A stretch of 64,000 bases of DNA from positions 1-64,000 of the forward strand of contig NZ_CAHJWJ010000015.1 in the NCBI RefSeq assembly GCF_903642285.1, in the 5' to 3' direction. The notes beneath the pieces are model-generated. The model saw only the letters and a program-made list of their open reading frames with translations. It was not told where the DNA came from and did not search any database. Positions 17,089-26,521 of the stretch are shown here, piece after piece. A program made the position numbers and the translations under genes. This DNA comes from Sphingomonas bacterium. GTDB taxonomy: Bacteria; Pseudomonadota; Alphaproteobacteria; Sphingomonadales; Sphingomonadaceae. Position 1 is the first letter of the stretch. The number at the start of each line of letters is the position of its first letter.

Positions 17089-19557
17089 CTAGAAAGTCAG
17101 TCTAAGTTGAGCCGCCACGTTGATTGGCGCTTCCTTTTGGGCGAAGATCAGAGAATTATAGTCGAGGATCTTCCGGTCAGTCAGGTTCTTCCCGATCAGG
17201 TCGAGAAACAGGTGCCGCTTCGGCAACTCGAGAGTGATCTGACCATCGAGGCGCACATAGCCGGGCACTCGGAAGAACGGGTCGTTTCCGTTCGCACCAT
17301 CTGCATAATAGCCCGACGTGAAATACGGGTTGGCCCGAATGGTCAGGCGATAGTCCGAGCCGAAATCGAAGGAATAGCTGGCCGAGACATTCCCGCTCCA
17401 GGTGGGCGAGTATGGCGTACGTTGACCGGTGACATCTGCGATCGCGGCCACTGGCTGAGCAAACGCGGAGCAAGCGGGAACGACGTAGTTGTTTGCGCAG
17501 GCGTTCTGGAGCGTCAACGGCGAGGAGTTTGGAAAGCTGGTGTACTTTGCGTCGAGATACGTCACGTTCGCGCCGAGGCGGAATGCCGGCGTCACCGCCA
17601 GTTGCGTCTCCAGCTCGATGCCTTGTGACTGAGAAGATGCGGCGTTGCGGACGACCGCCTCGTAAGCGTTGAACTGCGGAACGTAAAACGGCGAGTTGAC
17701 CTGCAACGCTTCGTAGTTGCTACGGAAGGCGTCCACGTTGACGAGTAGCTTGTTTCCGAAGAGCTTGCTCTTGATACCAACCTCGTAAGCATTGACGTGC
17801 TCCGAGCCGTACTCCGCGAATGCGGGGAAGGATGTGAACTGGACGCCGTTGAACCCGCCCGCTTTGAACCCTCTGTTGAAGGTGAAGTAGGCCATCACCT
17901 CGGGATCGATCTGATATTGAAGGCCGGCCGACGGCTCGAGCGCCCGGTAGGTGTTGCTCCTGGTCGGGGAAGGGCCGCCGATGCCCTGACCAGCGGCTAG
18001 CGCCCAAAGCGCTGCGGCAGGCGCGGGTATCGGCGTCCACCCACCATAGACTTGCGAACTTGTGCCGAAGAGGTTGCTGCCGAAGCCGTCCTTCTTCTCG
18101 ATCGTGCCTCGAAGTCCAGCGTTGATCTTCAGTCCATCGACGACTTTCCAGCTTACGCTCCCAAAGGCGGAATATACCTTACCGTTAACGACAAAGGGGG
18201 TGACGATCGCAAAGGGCAGGTAATTGGCGAGCAGGCCGAATCCGGGGAAGGTGGCAACGTAGTTCAGGTACGGGGCATTATCCTCCTGCTGGCTCGCCAA
18301 GCGATCTGACTGGAAATACAGTCCCGCCAGGTAAGTGAACGACTGATCCGTCGGGGAGGCGACGCGCAGCTCTTGGCTGAACTGATGATACTGCTCCGGG
18401 GTCGTGATCTGCTGGTAAGGAACCGGGAGAACCTGGCTGTATCGAGACTCGAAATGGTAGCCGGTGTACCCCGTCACTGACGTGAAGGTATGTCCCCAGT
18501 GCCGGTAGTTGAGCGTAAGCTCGCCGGCGTAGGAGTCCAATCGCGCCCCTTGACCCGCAAGCCCCGTGTTAAGGTCGTTGTCCGTCCCGAGAGGGACAGC
18601 GCCGGTGCCCAGTGCCAGTGCCTGGACGCAGCCGGGGACGAAGGCGTTTGCGAGAGGCGCGGGCGCGGGACAGTTAACCCGCTGGCTGGCCAGACCACCC
18701 GGTGTGCCAAACGCCCGGTTGTGACTTCCTTCGATCTTGAACGTGGCATCCAGATCGTCGGTGGGTTTATATGACAGAGTCAGGCGGCCGGCCTGATCGT
18801 CGCGATCGGGTGCCGACAGCCCTGTGTTGACGTTGCGGATGTAGCCGCGCTCGCCGTCAGCAATCGCCGCTACGCGCACGCTCAGCGTGTCGGTGAGCGG
18901 AACCGTGACGGCGCCCTCCGCGGCATATTGATTGAACGAGCCGTAGAGCAGGCGTCCGAAACCCTCCAGTTGGTCGCCCGGCTTTGCGGTCACGATGTTT
19001 AGCGCTCCGGCGACGGCGCTATTGCCGAAGAAGGTCGTCTGTGGACCCTTCAGCACCTCGATGCGGCCGATATCCAGGAAGGTCGCACCGCTCAGACGGG
19101 AGCGCCCATTGTAGATGTCGTCGTTGAAGATCGCGACCGACTGATCGAACGAGGGATTGTCGCCCGAACCGATGCCGCGGACATAGAGTTGGCTGTCCGC
19201 GCCGACAGTACCGATATGCACGGCAGGCGTGGTCTGGGTGAGATCGGTGAAGTTATTATAGTTCTGCTGCGCCAGGGCCTGACCGGTGATGACCTGCACC
19301 GAGATGGGCACGTTCTGCAGATTCTCGCTCCGCCTCTGCGCGGTCACGATGATGTCGCCGAGTTGGCCGGTCTGAGCCCGGTCGGCGTCGCTACGCCCGG
19401 TCGCGCTGTCGCCCGGCGAGGCTGCGGCGGGTCCCACCGACCCCGGGGTTGTCTGATCAGCGCCCGTCGAGGCTGGTACGCTTTGCGCCTTCGCCCCGGT
19501 TGCGGTGGTCAGCGCTAAGACGGCCGCACTGGTCAACAATGCGCTCGACAGTGTCAT
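17089..19557 (-). CDS. TonB-dependent outer-membrane receptor
   Basis: A complete 822-residue receptor. There is a signal peptide ending near AKAQS, then the TonB box and plug start GDIIVTAQRRSENLQNVPIS, plug motifs (SQLYVRGIGSGDNPSFDQSV, IEVLKGPQTTFFGNSAVAGA), and a long barrel ending QKEAPINVAAQLRLTF with a C-terminal Phe. The type is the sphingomonad expansion often linked to uptake of hydrophobic or aromatic substrates. Its ATG overlaps the TGA of the upstream esterase gene (ATGA), so the two are co-translated. A second, fragmentary receptor lies downstream at 14591-15759. Confidence 0.93.
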   Translation of the reverse strand: MTLSSALLTSAAVLALTTATGAKAQSVPASTGADQTTPGSVGPAAASPGDSATGRSDADRAQTGQLGDIIVTAQRRSENLQNVPISVQVITGQALAQQNYNNFTDLTQTTPAVHIGTVGADSQLYVRGIGSGDNPSFDQSVAIFNDDIYNGRSRLSGATFLDIGRIEVLKGPQTTFFGNSAVAGALNIVTAKPGDQLEGFGRLLYGSFNQYAAEGAVTVPLTDTLSVRVAAIADGERGYIRNVNTGLSAPDRDDQAGRLTLSYKPTDDLDATFKIEGSHNRAFGTPGGLASQRVNCPAPAPLANAFVPGCVQALALGTGAVPLGTDNDLNTGLAGQGARLDSYAGELTLNYRHWGHTFTSVTGYTGYHFESRYSQVLPVPYQQITTPEQYHQFSQELRVASPTDQSFTYLAGLYFQSDRLASQQEDNAPYLNYVATFPGFGLLANYLPFAIVTPFVVNGKVYSAFGSVSWKVVDGLKINAGLRGTIEKKDGFGSNLFGTSSQVYGGWTPIPAPAAALWALAAGQGIGGPSPTRSNTYRALEPSAGLQYQIDPEVMAYFTFNRGFKAGGFNGVQFTSFPAFAEYGSEHVNAYEVGIKSKLFGNKLLVNVDAFRSNYEALQVNSPFYVPQFNAYEAVVRNAASSQSQGIELETQLAVTPAFRLGANVTYLDAKYTSFPNSSPLTLQNACANNYVVPACSAFAQPVAAIADVTGQRTPYSPTWSGNVSASYSFDFGSDYRLTIRANPYFTSGYYADGANGNDPFFRVPGYVRLDGQITLELPKRHLFLDLIGKNLTDRKILDYNSLIFAQKEAPINVAAQLRLTF

Positions 19558-20564
19558 AGCGTCTCTCCCTGGTCGCCTATCGCCGTTTCTGGTGTCTCGG
19601 TGTGCAGGCCCGCAGGCTTTCGCATCACCCGCTCGATCCGGTCGCAGATCAGGTTCACCGCCCGCGCGCCGATCTCAATCAGGGCCGCGTAGCCTACGAA
19701 GCCGTGGAAGGTGCCCTCGAAGCAGGCGTACTCGACCGGCACCCCGGCTTTCGCCAGCCGGTCGGCATACAACTTGCCCTCGTCGACCAGCGGATCGTGG
19801 TCGGCCGTGATGACCAATGCCGGCGGGAGCCCAGAGAAGTCGCGTGCCAGGATCGGTGACGCGCGCCAGTCCTGAGCTTGGTCATCGCTCGACAGATAAT
19901 GGTCGAGCATCCAGTCGATGTCGGCGTTATCGAGCACCAGCCCGCCGACGCCGAGCCGCGCGCGGGACTCGTAGTCGGTGCGCCGGCGCATATCGAGGCT
20001 GGGGTAGATGGGAACTTGGAGAGCGATGCGCGGGCCACCGCGCTCCCGCGCCTGCAGGCAGGTGACGATCGTCAAGTTGCCGCCCGCGCTATCACCCGCC
20101 AGGATGATGCGATTGGCGTCGGTTCCCAATCTCTCCGCGTTCTCGGCGACCCAGCGGAGCGCCGCATAGGCGTCGTTCACCGCGACCGGGAACTTCGCCT
20201 CCGGGGAAAGGTGGTAATCGACGTTGACGACCACCACGTCCGCACGCTTGGCGATCTTGCGCGCGAGTTCGTCCGTCTCGTCCAGACCGCCCGCGAAGAA
20301 ACCGCCGCCGTGATAGTAGATGACGACCGGCAGGGCCTCGCTTGTCTGGCGCGGGGTGAGGATGCGTACGCGGAAGTTCCCATCGGGCGTAGTGATGGTC
20401 TCCTCGTTAACGCTGTGCATTTCGAGGTCGGGGGCTACCGGCCCGGGAACGCGTAGCGAGAGGATGCGCTCGCGAACTGAAATGGCGTCGCCCTGGCGGA
20501 ATGGGAGCACACCGCTGGCATTCAGCGCGTCCACCATGGCCTGCGATTGTGGTTCCAGTGCCAA
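19554..20564 (-). CDS. Alpha/beta hydrolase, HSL-type esterase
   Basis: 336 residues with the oxyanion motif YYHGGGFFAGGLDE, the nucleophile elbow LAGDSAGGNLT, Asp in ITADHDPLVDEG and His in FEGTFHGFVG. These assign it to the hormone-sensitive-lipase (bacterial family IV) esterases. No ATG is well placed; TTG at 20564 follows GGGGAGAG by six bases. It is the first gene of the minus-strand operon, divergent from the LysR regulator, and is translationally coupled to the TonB receptor. Confidence 0.9.
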   Translation of the reverse strand: MALEPQSQAMVDALNASGVLPFRQGDAISVRERILSLRVPGPVAPDLEMHSVNEETITTPDGNFRVRILTPRQTSEALPVVIYYHGGGFFAGGLDETDELARKIAKRADVVVVNVDYHLSPEAKFPVAVNDAYAALRWVAENAERLGTDANRIILAGDSAGGNLTIVTCLQARERGGPRIALQVPIYPSLDMRRRTDYESRARLGVGGLVLDNADIDWMLDHYLSSDDQAQDWRASPILARDFSGLPPALVITADHDPLVDEGKLYADRLAKAGVPVEYACFEGTFHGFVGYAALIEIGARAVNLICDRIERVMRKPAGLHTETPETAIGDQGETL

Positions 20565-20665
20565 CGATCACTCTCCCCGTCCGCCTCGACGCGGACACAG
20601 TCACCATCGCCGGCTTGGACCGGTCCCGGGGCTGCTGAGAATGCAGATGACCACAACGCGGTGCC

Positions 20666-20680
20666 ATGCGGCAAATGCAT
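20666..20680. promoter_or_regulatory. Candidate LysR box (T-N11-A)
   Basis: ATGCGGCAAATGCAT contains the dyad TGC-N7-GCA with the T-N11-A spacing typical of LysR binding sites. It lies 35 bp before the LysR start and within the 150-bp gap to the divergent esterase operon, the usual place for such a site. Confidence 0.4.
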
Positions 20681-20714
20681 TGTCGGGCGAAGCCATGACG
20701 GCTATTCATCCCCT

Positions 20715-21620
20715 ATGCTAGACCGTCGCCTCAATCACGTCGTCGCCGTGGCCCACTCGGGGTCGTTCACCAAAGCCGCCGAGAAGGCCGGCATTACACA
20801 GTCGGGTATCACGAAGAGCATCGCCGACCTCGAACGCGAACTCGGCTATCCATTGTTCTACCGCACGGCACGCGGCGCTATGCAGACGGAAGCTGGACGC
20901 GAGTTCGTCGACCGGGCCGTCCGATTGCTGGAGGACGCGCGCACGCTGTTGACGGGCGATCGGGAGGGCAACGACCCGTATGCGCAAGCACTGCGGATCG
21001 GCGTCTGCCCGGCCTCGCTCGAGTGGTTATTGGCCGCGCCGCTCGCGACACTGCTCGCGCGGCATCCCGCCATTCGCTTCGAGATCGTCGGGTCGAGCTT
21101 CGAGCGCGCGATCCAGCTTTTGCGGACGGGAACCGTGGACGTCGCGGTAGGCTTCGACGACGCCTTCTCCGAATGGAGCGAGTTGAAGCGGTCGCCGGTC
21201 GGTGCCCTGCGTGCGGTCCCGTTCGTTCGCAAGGACCACCCGATCCTTGCAATCGCTGAGCCGGGCCAGGCGGACCTCGCGCTTTACGACTTCGTGGTGC
21301 CGTCAGACTCGCGGCCCTATGGCGGCGTCGTCCGGGCGGTCTACGAGAATGCCGGCGTTTTCCATTGGCAGCGCCACGTTCACATGATCGACTCATTTCC
21401 CATCGTGAAGCGCGTCGTGGCGACGTCGGACGCGATCGGGGTGACGACGGTGGAGTATTCCGGAACGGAAAGCTTCTCCGCGTTCTATTCTCGGGTGCCG
21501 GGCGAGAGCTTGTTCGCGCCAGCGCCGATGTGCTGCGCGGTTCGATCGCGATGGGAGCCGAGCCGCGCGGTTAAGGCGTTCCTCCGAGCCATGCGCGACA
21601 AGGTGCCGCTCGAGGCATGA
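20715..21620 (+). CDS. LysR family transcriptional regulator
   Basis: 301 residues. The N-terminal HTH (residues 1-60: LDRRLNHVVAVAHSGSFTKA, GITQSGITKSIADLERELGY, FYRTARGAMQTEAGREF) and the periplasmic-binding-like effector domain (LRIGVCPASLEWLLAAPLAT and IQLLRTGTVDVAVGFDD) are clear. ATG at 20715 is chosen because it directly precedes the HTH. It is divergent from the esterase/TonB/lipase operon and 121 bp upstream of the CoA-ligase operon, so it probably controls one or both. Confidence 0.92.
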   Translation: MLDRRLNHVVAVAHSGSFTKAAEKAGITQSGITKSIADLERELGYPLFYRTARGAMQTEAGREFVDRAVRLLEDARTLLTGDREGNDPYAQALRIGVCPASLEWLLAAPLATLLARHPAIRFEIVGSSFERAIQLLRTGTVDVAVGFDDAFSEWSELKRSPVGALRAVPFVRKDHPILAIAEPGQADLALYDFVVPSDSRPYGGVVRAVYENAGVFHWQRHVHMIDSFPIVKRVVATSDAIGVTTVEYSGTESFSAFYSRVPGESLFAPAPMCCAVRSRWEPSRAVKAFLRAMRDKVPLEA

Positions 21621-21741
21621 CGCTCGGTCATAGCTCGCGCCATAAATGAACTCGACGCCGGGCCGGCCTGTATCGCATGGTAAGGCACGAACCGGACCAA
21701 GCAGGCCGGCAGGACGCTAGCGAGCGTGGGGAGAGGTTGGC

Positions 21742-23307
21742 ATGGCGGCACAAGCGGAAGCGCTTGCGCAAGACTCGCTCGGATGGCGAGTCCTTGGGCA
21801 CGCGCGCAATCACCCAGAACGTCGCGCGGTGGTGTGCGACGGCGCCGCCAGCACCTACCGGGAGATGGCCGGTCTAGCGCTGCGATGCGCCAGTCGCCTC
21901 CGTAACATGGGGCTGGTGGGCGGGGGCAATACGCGCGTCGGCCTCCTCGCGAACAACAGTCTCGATTTCGCCGCCGCCGCGCTCGCCTGTCAGTTGGCGG
22001 GCGTAGCGCTGGTTCCGCTGCCGGCGCTGGTCACGCCGGACGCGCTGGGGCGCATGATCGATGACGCAGGTGTGGTGCTTCTCTTCCACGATCGCGACCA
22101 CGACCGGCAGGCTCTGATCGCGACAGCGCAGGCTAGCGCGAATGTGCAGCTGGTGCCGATCGGCGGCGCAGAGCCGACGCTGGAGCGGTGGTGCAGGAGT
22201 ACGGAGCCGCTCGACGCCAAGTCCATCGATCCGAGTTGGACGTCTGACCTGATCTACAGCTCGGGCACTACTGGGACGCCCAAAGGCATCGCCCAGAGCT
22301 TCGGCAGCCGCGGGGCTCAGTGCGTGAGCCTTGCACCGCTCGGCGTGGGCCCCGACACCAACCTACTCCATACCATTTCGATGTATTCCAACTTCGGACT
22401 GTCGGCTCTGCTGCTGTCGCTCTGGTGGGGCGGCACGTTCTTCATGCTTCGCAAGTTCTCCGGTGCCGCCGTCGTCGACATCCTCGCCGGCGAGCGGATC
22501 GACATGGCGTGGTTCGCGCCCGCGACACTCGTGCGCACAGTGGAGGCGCCCGGCTTCGCCGATGCGGTGCGCGGGCACCCTTGCATCAAGCTTTGCGCAG
22601 GCGCGCCCCTGTCCGACACGCAGAAGCGGCAGGTGGTGGAGGGTTGGGACGGTCCGTTCTTCGACGTCTACGGCCAGACCGAGACGGGGACGCTGACCAT
22701 GCTCCCGATGCACGCCGCGCCGAGCGATAAATGGAAGTCGGTCGGCACCGTGCTTCCGTCCGTCCAGGTCCGCATCCTGGACGATGACGACAACGTGCTC
22801 CCTCCGGGTGCTGAGGGCGAGATCGCCGGTCATTCTACGACGCTGATGGCGGGCTACCACGCCCGGGACGAGGCGAATGCATCCGCGCATTGGCGCGATG
22901 AGGCGGGGCGGCTTTACGTGCGCACCGGCGACGTCGGCCGGATCGACGAGGACGGCTATCTCTGGCTGTGCGACCGTAAGAAGGACATGATCATCTCCGG
23001 CGGGTACAACATCTACCCGGCCGACATCGAGCGCGTCCTTTCCGACCATCCCGCCGTGTTCGAGGCGGCGGTGGTCGGCTGCGCCTCGCACCGGTGGGGC
23101 GAAACGCCGGTCGCCTTCCTGACGCTGCGCGAGGGCGCAAGTGCCGACGAGGAGGAACTTCGCGCCTGGGTCAATGCTCGCGTGGGCACGATGCAGAGGG
23201 TCGCGGCCGTCCGTATCCTCGCCGCGCTGCCGAACGGCACGATGGGGAAGATCCTCAAGCGCACGCTGCGCGACGAGCACGCCGCGTCACTCGGCACGCT
23301 CCCCTGA
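21742..23307 (+). CDS. AMP-binding acyl-CoA synthetase
   Basis: 521 residues of the adenylate-forming superfamily. Visible are the P-loop-like LIYSSGTTGTPKGIAQSFG, the FFDVYGQTETGTLTMLP motif, the hinge YVRTGDVGRIDEDGYLWLCD, DRKKDMIISGGYNIYPADIE and the C-terminal catalytic Lys in NGTMGKILKRTLR. It activates a carboxylic acid as the CoA thioester. ATG at 21742 follows GGGGAGAGG. It is the first gene of a plus-strand run with a CoA transferase/racemase and an acyl-CoA dehydrogenase, consistent with beta-oxidation-like breakdown of a branched or cyclic acid. Confidence 0.92.
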   Translation: MAAQAEALAQDSLGWRVLGHARNHPERRAVVCDGAASTYREMAGLALRCASRLRNMGLVGGGNTRVGLLANNSLDFAAAALACQLAGVALVPLPALVTPDALGRMIDDAGVVLLFHDRDHDRQALIATAQASANVQLVPIGGAEPTLERWCRSTEPLDAKSIDPSWTSDLIYSSGTTGTPKGIAQSFGSRGAQCVSLAPLGVGPDTNLLHTISMYSNFGLSALLLSLWWGGTFFMLRKFSGAAVVDILAGERIDMAWFAPATLVRTVEAPGFADAVRGHPCIKLCAGAPLSDTQKRQVVEGWDGPFFDVYGQTETGTLTMLPMHAAPSDKWKSVGTVLPSVQVRILDDDDNVLPPGAEGEIAGHSTTLMAGYHARDEANASAHWRDEAGRLYVRTGDVGRIDEDGYLWLCDRKKDMIISGGYNIYPADIERVLSDHPAVFEAAVVGCASHRWGETPVAFLTLREGASADEEELRAWVNARVGTMQRVAAVRILAALPNGTMGKILKRTLRDEHAASLGTLP

Positions 23308-23326
23308 TTGGATGATAGGCAACGCG

Positions 23327-24412
23327 ATGACAGAACGAGCCAGAACCGGCCCTCTCGCCGGCATCCGCGTGGTCGAGTTCGCCGGCATCGGGCCGGGGCC
23401 GCACTGCGCGATGCTCCTGTCCGACATGGGCGCCGAGGTGCTGCGGATCGATCGCGCCGGCGGCAATGGCTGGCCCAATCCGGTCGTCGACCGCGGCCGG
23501 CATCGGCTGGAGCTCGACATCCGCAGCGAAGAGGGGCGCGCCGGCGCACTCGCCGCCATCTCGAACGCCGACGTGCTGGTCGAGGGCTACCGCCCGGGGG
23601 TCATGGAGCGGCTTGGATACGGGCCCGACGAAATGCTCGCGGTGAACCCGCGTCTGATCTACGGACGCATGACGGGTTGGGGACAGACCGGGCCGCTTGC
23701 GCAGGCGGCCGGCCACGACATCAACTACATAGCGCTCACCGGCGCGCTCCACGCCATCGCCAATGACGAAGGGCGGCCGGTGCCTCCCCTCAATCTCGTG
23801 GGCGACTTCGGCGGCGGCTCGCTATACCTCGCGCTCGGCATCGCGGCGGCGCTGGTCGAGCGCGGGCGGTCCGGCCAGGGCCAGGTTGTCGACGCCGCGA
23901 TAGTTGACGGCGTGGCATCGCTGATGACGATGTTCGGCGGCCTGCTCCCGTTCGGTGCCATCACGCTCGACCCCGAGCGCAACCTGCTCGGCGGTCGCGC
24001 GCCGTTCTATCGCTGCTATGAGTGTGAGGACGGCAAGTACGTCTCGGTCGGCCCGCTCGAGCCGCATTTCTACGCCGACCTCCTCCAGCGCGTCGACGCA
24101 TCCGAGGACCTTCGCAAGCGCCAGAACGATCCTTCGAACTGGCGTGAGCGGGCCGACGCGCTGGCCGCGATCTTCCGCACCAGGCCGCGTGACGCGTGGT
24201 GCGAACTGCTCGACGGCACGGACGCGTGCTTCGCGCCGGTGCTGGCTTACGAGGAGTCGCTCGAGCACCCACACATGACCGAGCGCGGCACCTATATAGA
24301 GGCCGACGGGCTGAGGCAGGCAGCGCCGGCACCGCGTTTCTCGCGGACGCCAGGAGACATCGGCGCGAGCGGCGACGGCCGCGCCTTGCTAGACCGGTGG
24401 ACCGCGGCATGA
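23327..24412 (+). CDS. CaiB/BaiF family protein, alpha-methylacyl-CoA racemase-like
   Basis: 361 residues. The class III CoA-transferase fold is seen in LAGIRVVEFAGIGPGPHCAM, SDMGAEVLRIDRAG, LVEGYRPGVMERLGYG and YGRMTGWGQTGPL. Two blocks match the active site of 2-methylacyl-CoA racemases: AGHDINYIALTGALHA with the catalytic His, and LVGDFGGGSLYLALGI with the catalytic Asp. I therefore favour a racemase that inverts the alpha-methyl centre of an acyl-CoA so that the dehydrogenase can act. The start at 23327 lies 19 bp after the ligase stop, and the stop overlaps the next gene (ATGA). Confidence 0.87.
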   Translation: MTERARTGPLAGIRVVEFAGIGPGPHCAMLLSDMGAEVLRIDRAGGNGWPNPVVDRGRHRLELDIRSEEGRAGALAAISNADVLVEGYRPGVMERLGYGPDEMLAVNPRLIYGRMTGWGQTGPLAQAAGHDINYIALTGALHAIANDEGRPVPPLNLVGDFGGGSLYLALGIAAALVERGRSGQGQVVDAAIVDGVASLMTMFGGLLPFGAITLDPERNLLGGRAPFYRCYECEDGKYVSVGPLEPHFYADLLQRVDASEDLRKRQNDPSNWRERADALAAIFRTRPRDAWCELLDGTDACFAPVLAYEESLEHPHMTERGTYIEADGLRQAAPAPRFSRTPGDIGASGDGRALLDRWTAA

Positions 24413-25272
24413 GCGGGGCTGCGCATCCCTTCGCGATCGCGCACACGGCCGGGGGGCACGTCCGCGGGCGCGTGGATGACGGCGTGCTTACCTTTCTCGG
24501 CGTCCGCTATGGCGAGGACATCCTGGCGCTGACTGGCGACGAGATGCTCGCAGGCTACATGAAGATTCCCCGATGGCGGGCTGCTCGTTTCCGGCATCGC
24601 CCCGACCGTGGACGGCGTAAACCTGCCCAGACATCCGTTCGAGCCGAGCGCACCCGCCCTGTCGAACTCGGTGCCGATGCTGATCGGCACGACGGCGACG
24701 GAAACTTCGATCTTCCCGGACTTTCTCGGTGGCGATCCGTTCGGCATCGGCTTCGACGAGCTGCAATCGCGGTTCGCCCGTCTGCTTCCGCCGGGATTGC
24801 CGCACAGCCCGGCGGCGATCGTCGAGCGCGCTCGGCAAGCACTGCCCGACGCCTCGCCCACGGACCTGCTGTTCCTCGTCACCACCGAGCTGCTGTTTCG
24901 CGCCCGCTCGATCACCCAAGCCGAATGTGCCGCAAAGCGACCAGCGCCGGTCTACATGTGGTTGCTCGACTGGGTGACGCCAGCGGACGGCGGGAAATGG
25001 GGCTCCCCGCACGGGCTGAGCGTACCACTGGTCATGGACACGGTGCCGAGCGTGCCTTCTATGTTCGGCAATCAGGTGGAGGGCGCGCTCACGCTGTCGC
25101 GGACCATGAGCGGCATGTGGGCGGCGTTCGCCCGCACCGGCGTGCCCAGCATTCCCGGATTGCCCGAGTGGCCGTCCTACGACGAGACCCGGCGCGAGAC
25201 GAGGTGTTCGACACGCATTCATATGTGGCCGCCGATCCGCAGGCGGCCTTACGCACCCTGTTCCAGCCGTGA
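24409..25272 (+). pseudogene. Type B carboxylesterase, internal deletion and two frameshifts
   Basis: The first 35 or so codons (AHTAGGHVRGRVDDGVLTFL then GVRYGE) are the usual start of type B carboxylesterases. The sequence then jumps to the second half of the family (LALTGDEMLAGYMKIP), so the part with the Ser nucleophile is missing. An extra base near 24570 breaks the frame, which resumes as APTVDGVNLPRHPFEP, VPMLIGTTATETSIFPDF and GSPHGLSVPLVMDTVPS. A missing base near 25200 must be restored to reach FDTHSYVAADPQAALRTLF and the TGA at 25272. Without the nucleophile it cannot be active. Confidence 0.78.
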
Positions 25273-25299
25273 CCGCCGACCGAATCTAGGACACCCGCC

Positions 25300-26448
25300 A
25301 TGTATCCCGACAATGCCGACGACGCCGAGCTGGAGATGATCCGCGACACCGCGCGCCGCTTCTTCGCAGAGGAGGTCGCGCCGCATTACGCGGATTGGGA
25401 AAAGCAGGGCCATGTGGACCGCGAGGTCTGGCGCAAGGCGGGCGCGGTCGGACTGCTTTGCCCGATGGTCGGCGAAGAAGATGGCGGCCTTGGCGGCAAC
25501 ATCCGGCATGCGACGGTGATCATCGAGGAGATGGCGCGCAGCAACTGCGAGATCCCCGGCTTCTACCTCCATTCCGACATCGTCGTGCCCTACCTGCAGC
25601 GGCTGGGGACGCCCGAGCAGAAGGCGCGCTGGCTGCCCGGCTGCCTCGCCGGCGACGTCATCACCTGCATCGGCATCAGCGAGCCGAACGCCGGCTCCGA
25701 CATGCGCGGCCTCAAGACCCGCGCGGTGCGCGACGGCGACGAGTGGGTGATCAGCGGGTCCAAGACATTCATCACCAACGGCTGGATGGCCGACCTCGCC
25801 TTCATCGTCGCCAATACCGGCGAGAAGGAGGGCGGCGGCGGCAAGAGCATCTTCCTGGTCGAGACCGACCGGCCCGGCTTCCGCCGCGGCCGCCTGCTGG
25901 AGAAGGTCGGTCAGAAGGCGCAGGACACGGCCGAGCTGTTTCTCGACGAGGTGCGCTTGCCCGCCGACGCGCTGCTCGGCGAGGAGGGACGCGGCATGGC
26001 CTATCTCATGCAAGAGCTTCCGAGCGAGCGGCTCTTGATCGCGATCTCAGGCCTCGCGCTCGCCGACGCGATCTACAAGCAAACGGTGGATTATGTGCGC
26101 GAGCGCCGGGCCTTCGGGCAGGCGGTGGGCGACTTTCAGGCGACGCGGTTCGCGTTGGCTGAGATCAAGACAGATCTGGAGGTGGGCCGCGCCTTTGTCG
26201 ACGATTGCGTCCGGCGCGTGCTGGAGCATAGGCTCGACACCGCGCGCGCATCGATGGCCAAGCTGTGGCTCACCGAGATGCAAGGCCGCGTGGTGGACCG
26301 CTGCGTCCAGCTGTTCGGCGGCTACGGCTATATGTGGGAGTACCCGGTCGCGCGCGCCTTCGCGAACGCCCGGGGGCAACGCATCTACGGCGGCACCAGC
26401 GACATCATGAAAGAGATCATCGCCCGCGACATCGCGGCAGCAGCCTGA
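25300..26448 (+). CDS. Acyl-CoA dehydrogenase
   Basis: A complete 382-residue flavoprotein of the ACAD family: MIRDTARRFFAEEVAPHYAD helix, ITCIGISEPNAGSDMRGLKT FAD/substrate signature, GDEWVISGSKTFITNGWMAD, YVRERRAFGQAVGDFQATRF and the C-terminal signature QLFGGYGYMWEYPVARAF with IYGGTSDIMKEIIAR. It introduces an alpha,beta double bond in acyl-CoA. With the ligase and racemase upstream it forms a short acyl-CoA degradation pathway in one transcription unit. Confidence 0.93.
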   Translation: MYPDNADDAELEMIRDTARRFFAEEVAPHYADWEKQGHVDREVWRKAGAVGLLCPMVGEEDGGLGGNIRHATVIIEEMARSNCEIPGFYLHSDIVVPYLQRLGTPEQKARWLPGCLAGDVITCIGISEPNAGSDMRGLKTRAVRDGDEWVISGSKTFITNGWMADLAFIVANTGEKEGGGGKSIFLVETDRPGFRRGRLLEKVGQKAQDTAELFLDEVRLPADALLGEEGRGMAYLMQELPSERLLIAISGLALADAIYKQTVDYVRERRAFGQAVGDFQATRFALAEIKTDLEVGRAFVDDCVRRVLEHRLDTARASMAKLWLTEMQGRVVDRCVQLFGGYGYMWEYPVARAFANARGQRIYGGTSDIMKEIIARDIAAAA

Positions 26449-26469
26449 GCCGCCGTACGCGGGCGCCGC

Positions 26470-26521
26470 TCAGCGCGGCGTCATGCGGATACTGCCGTCG
26501 AGGCGGATGGTCTCGCCGTTT
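26470..26521 (-). pseudogene. 3' remnant of a short-chain dehydrogenase cut by the IS element
   Basis: Read on the minus strand the last 16 codons are LNGETIRLDGSIRMTPR and TGA, the typical C-terminus of HSD10/FabG-like SDRs. The sequence stops exactly at the left inverted repeat of the IS481-type element, and no continuation is found after the right end, so the body of the gene was deleted. Confidence 0.65.
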
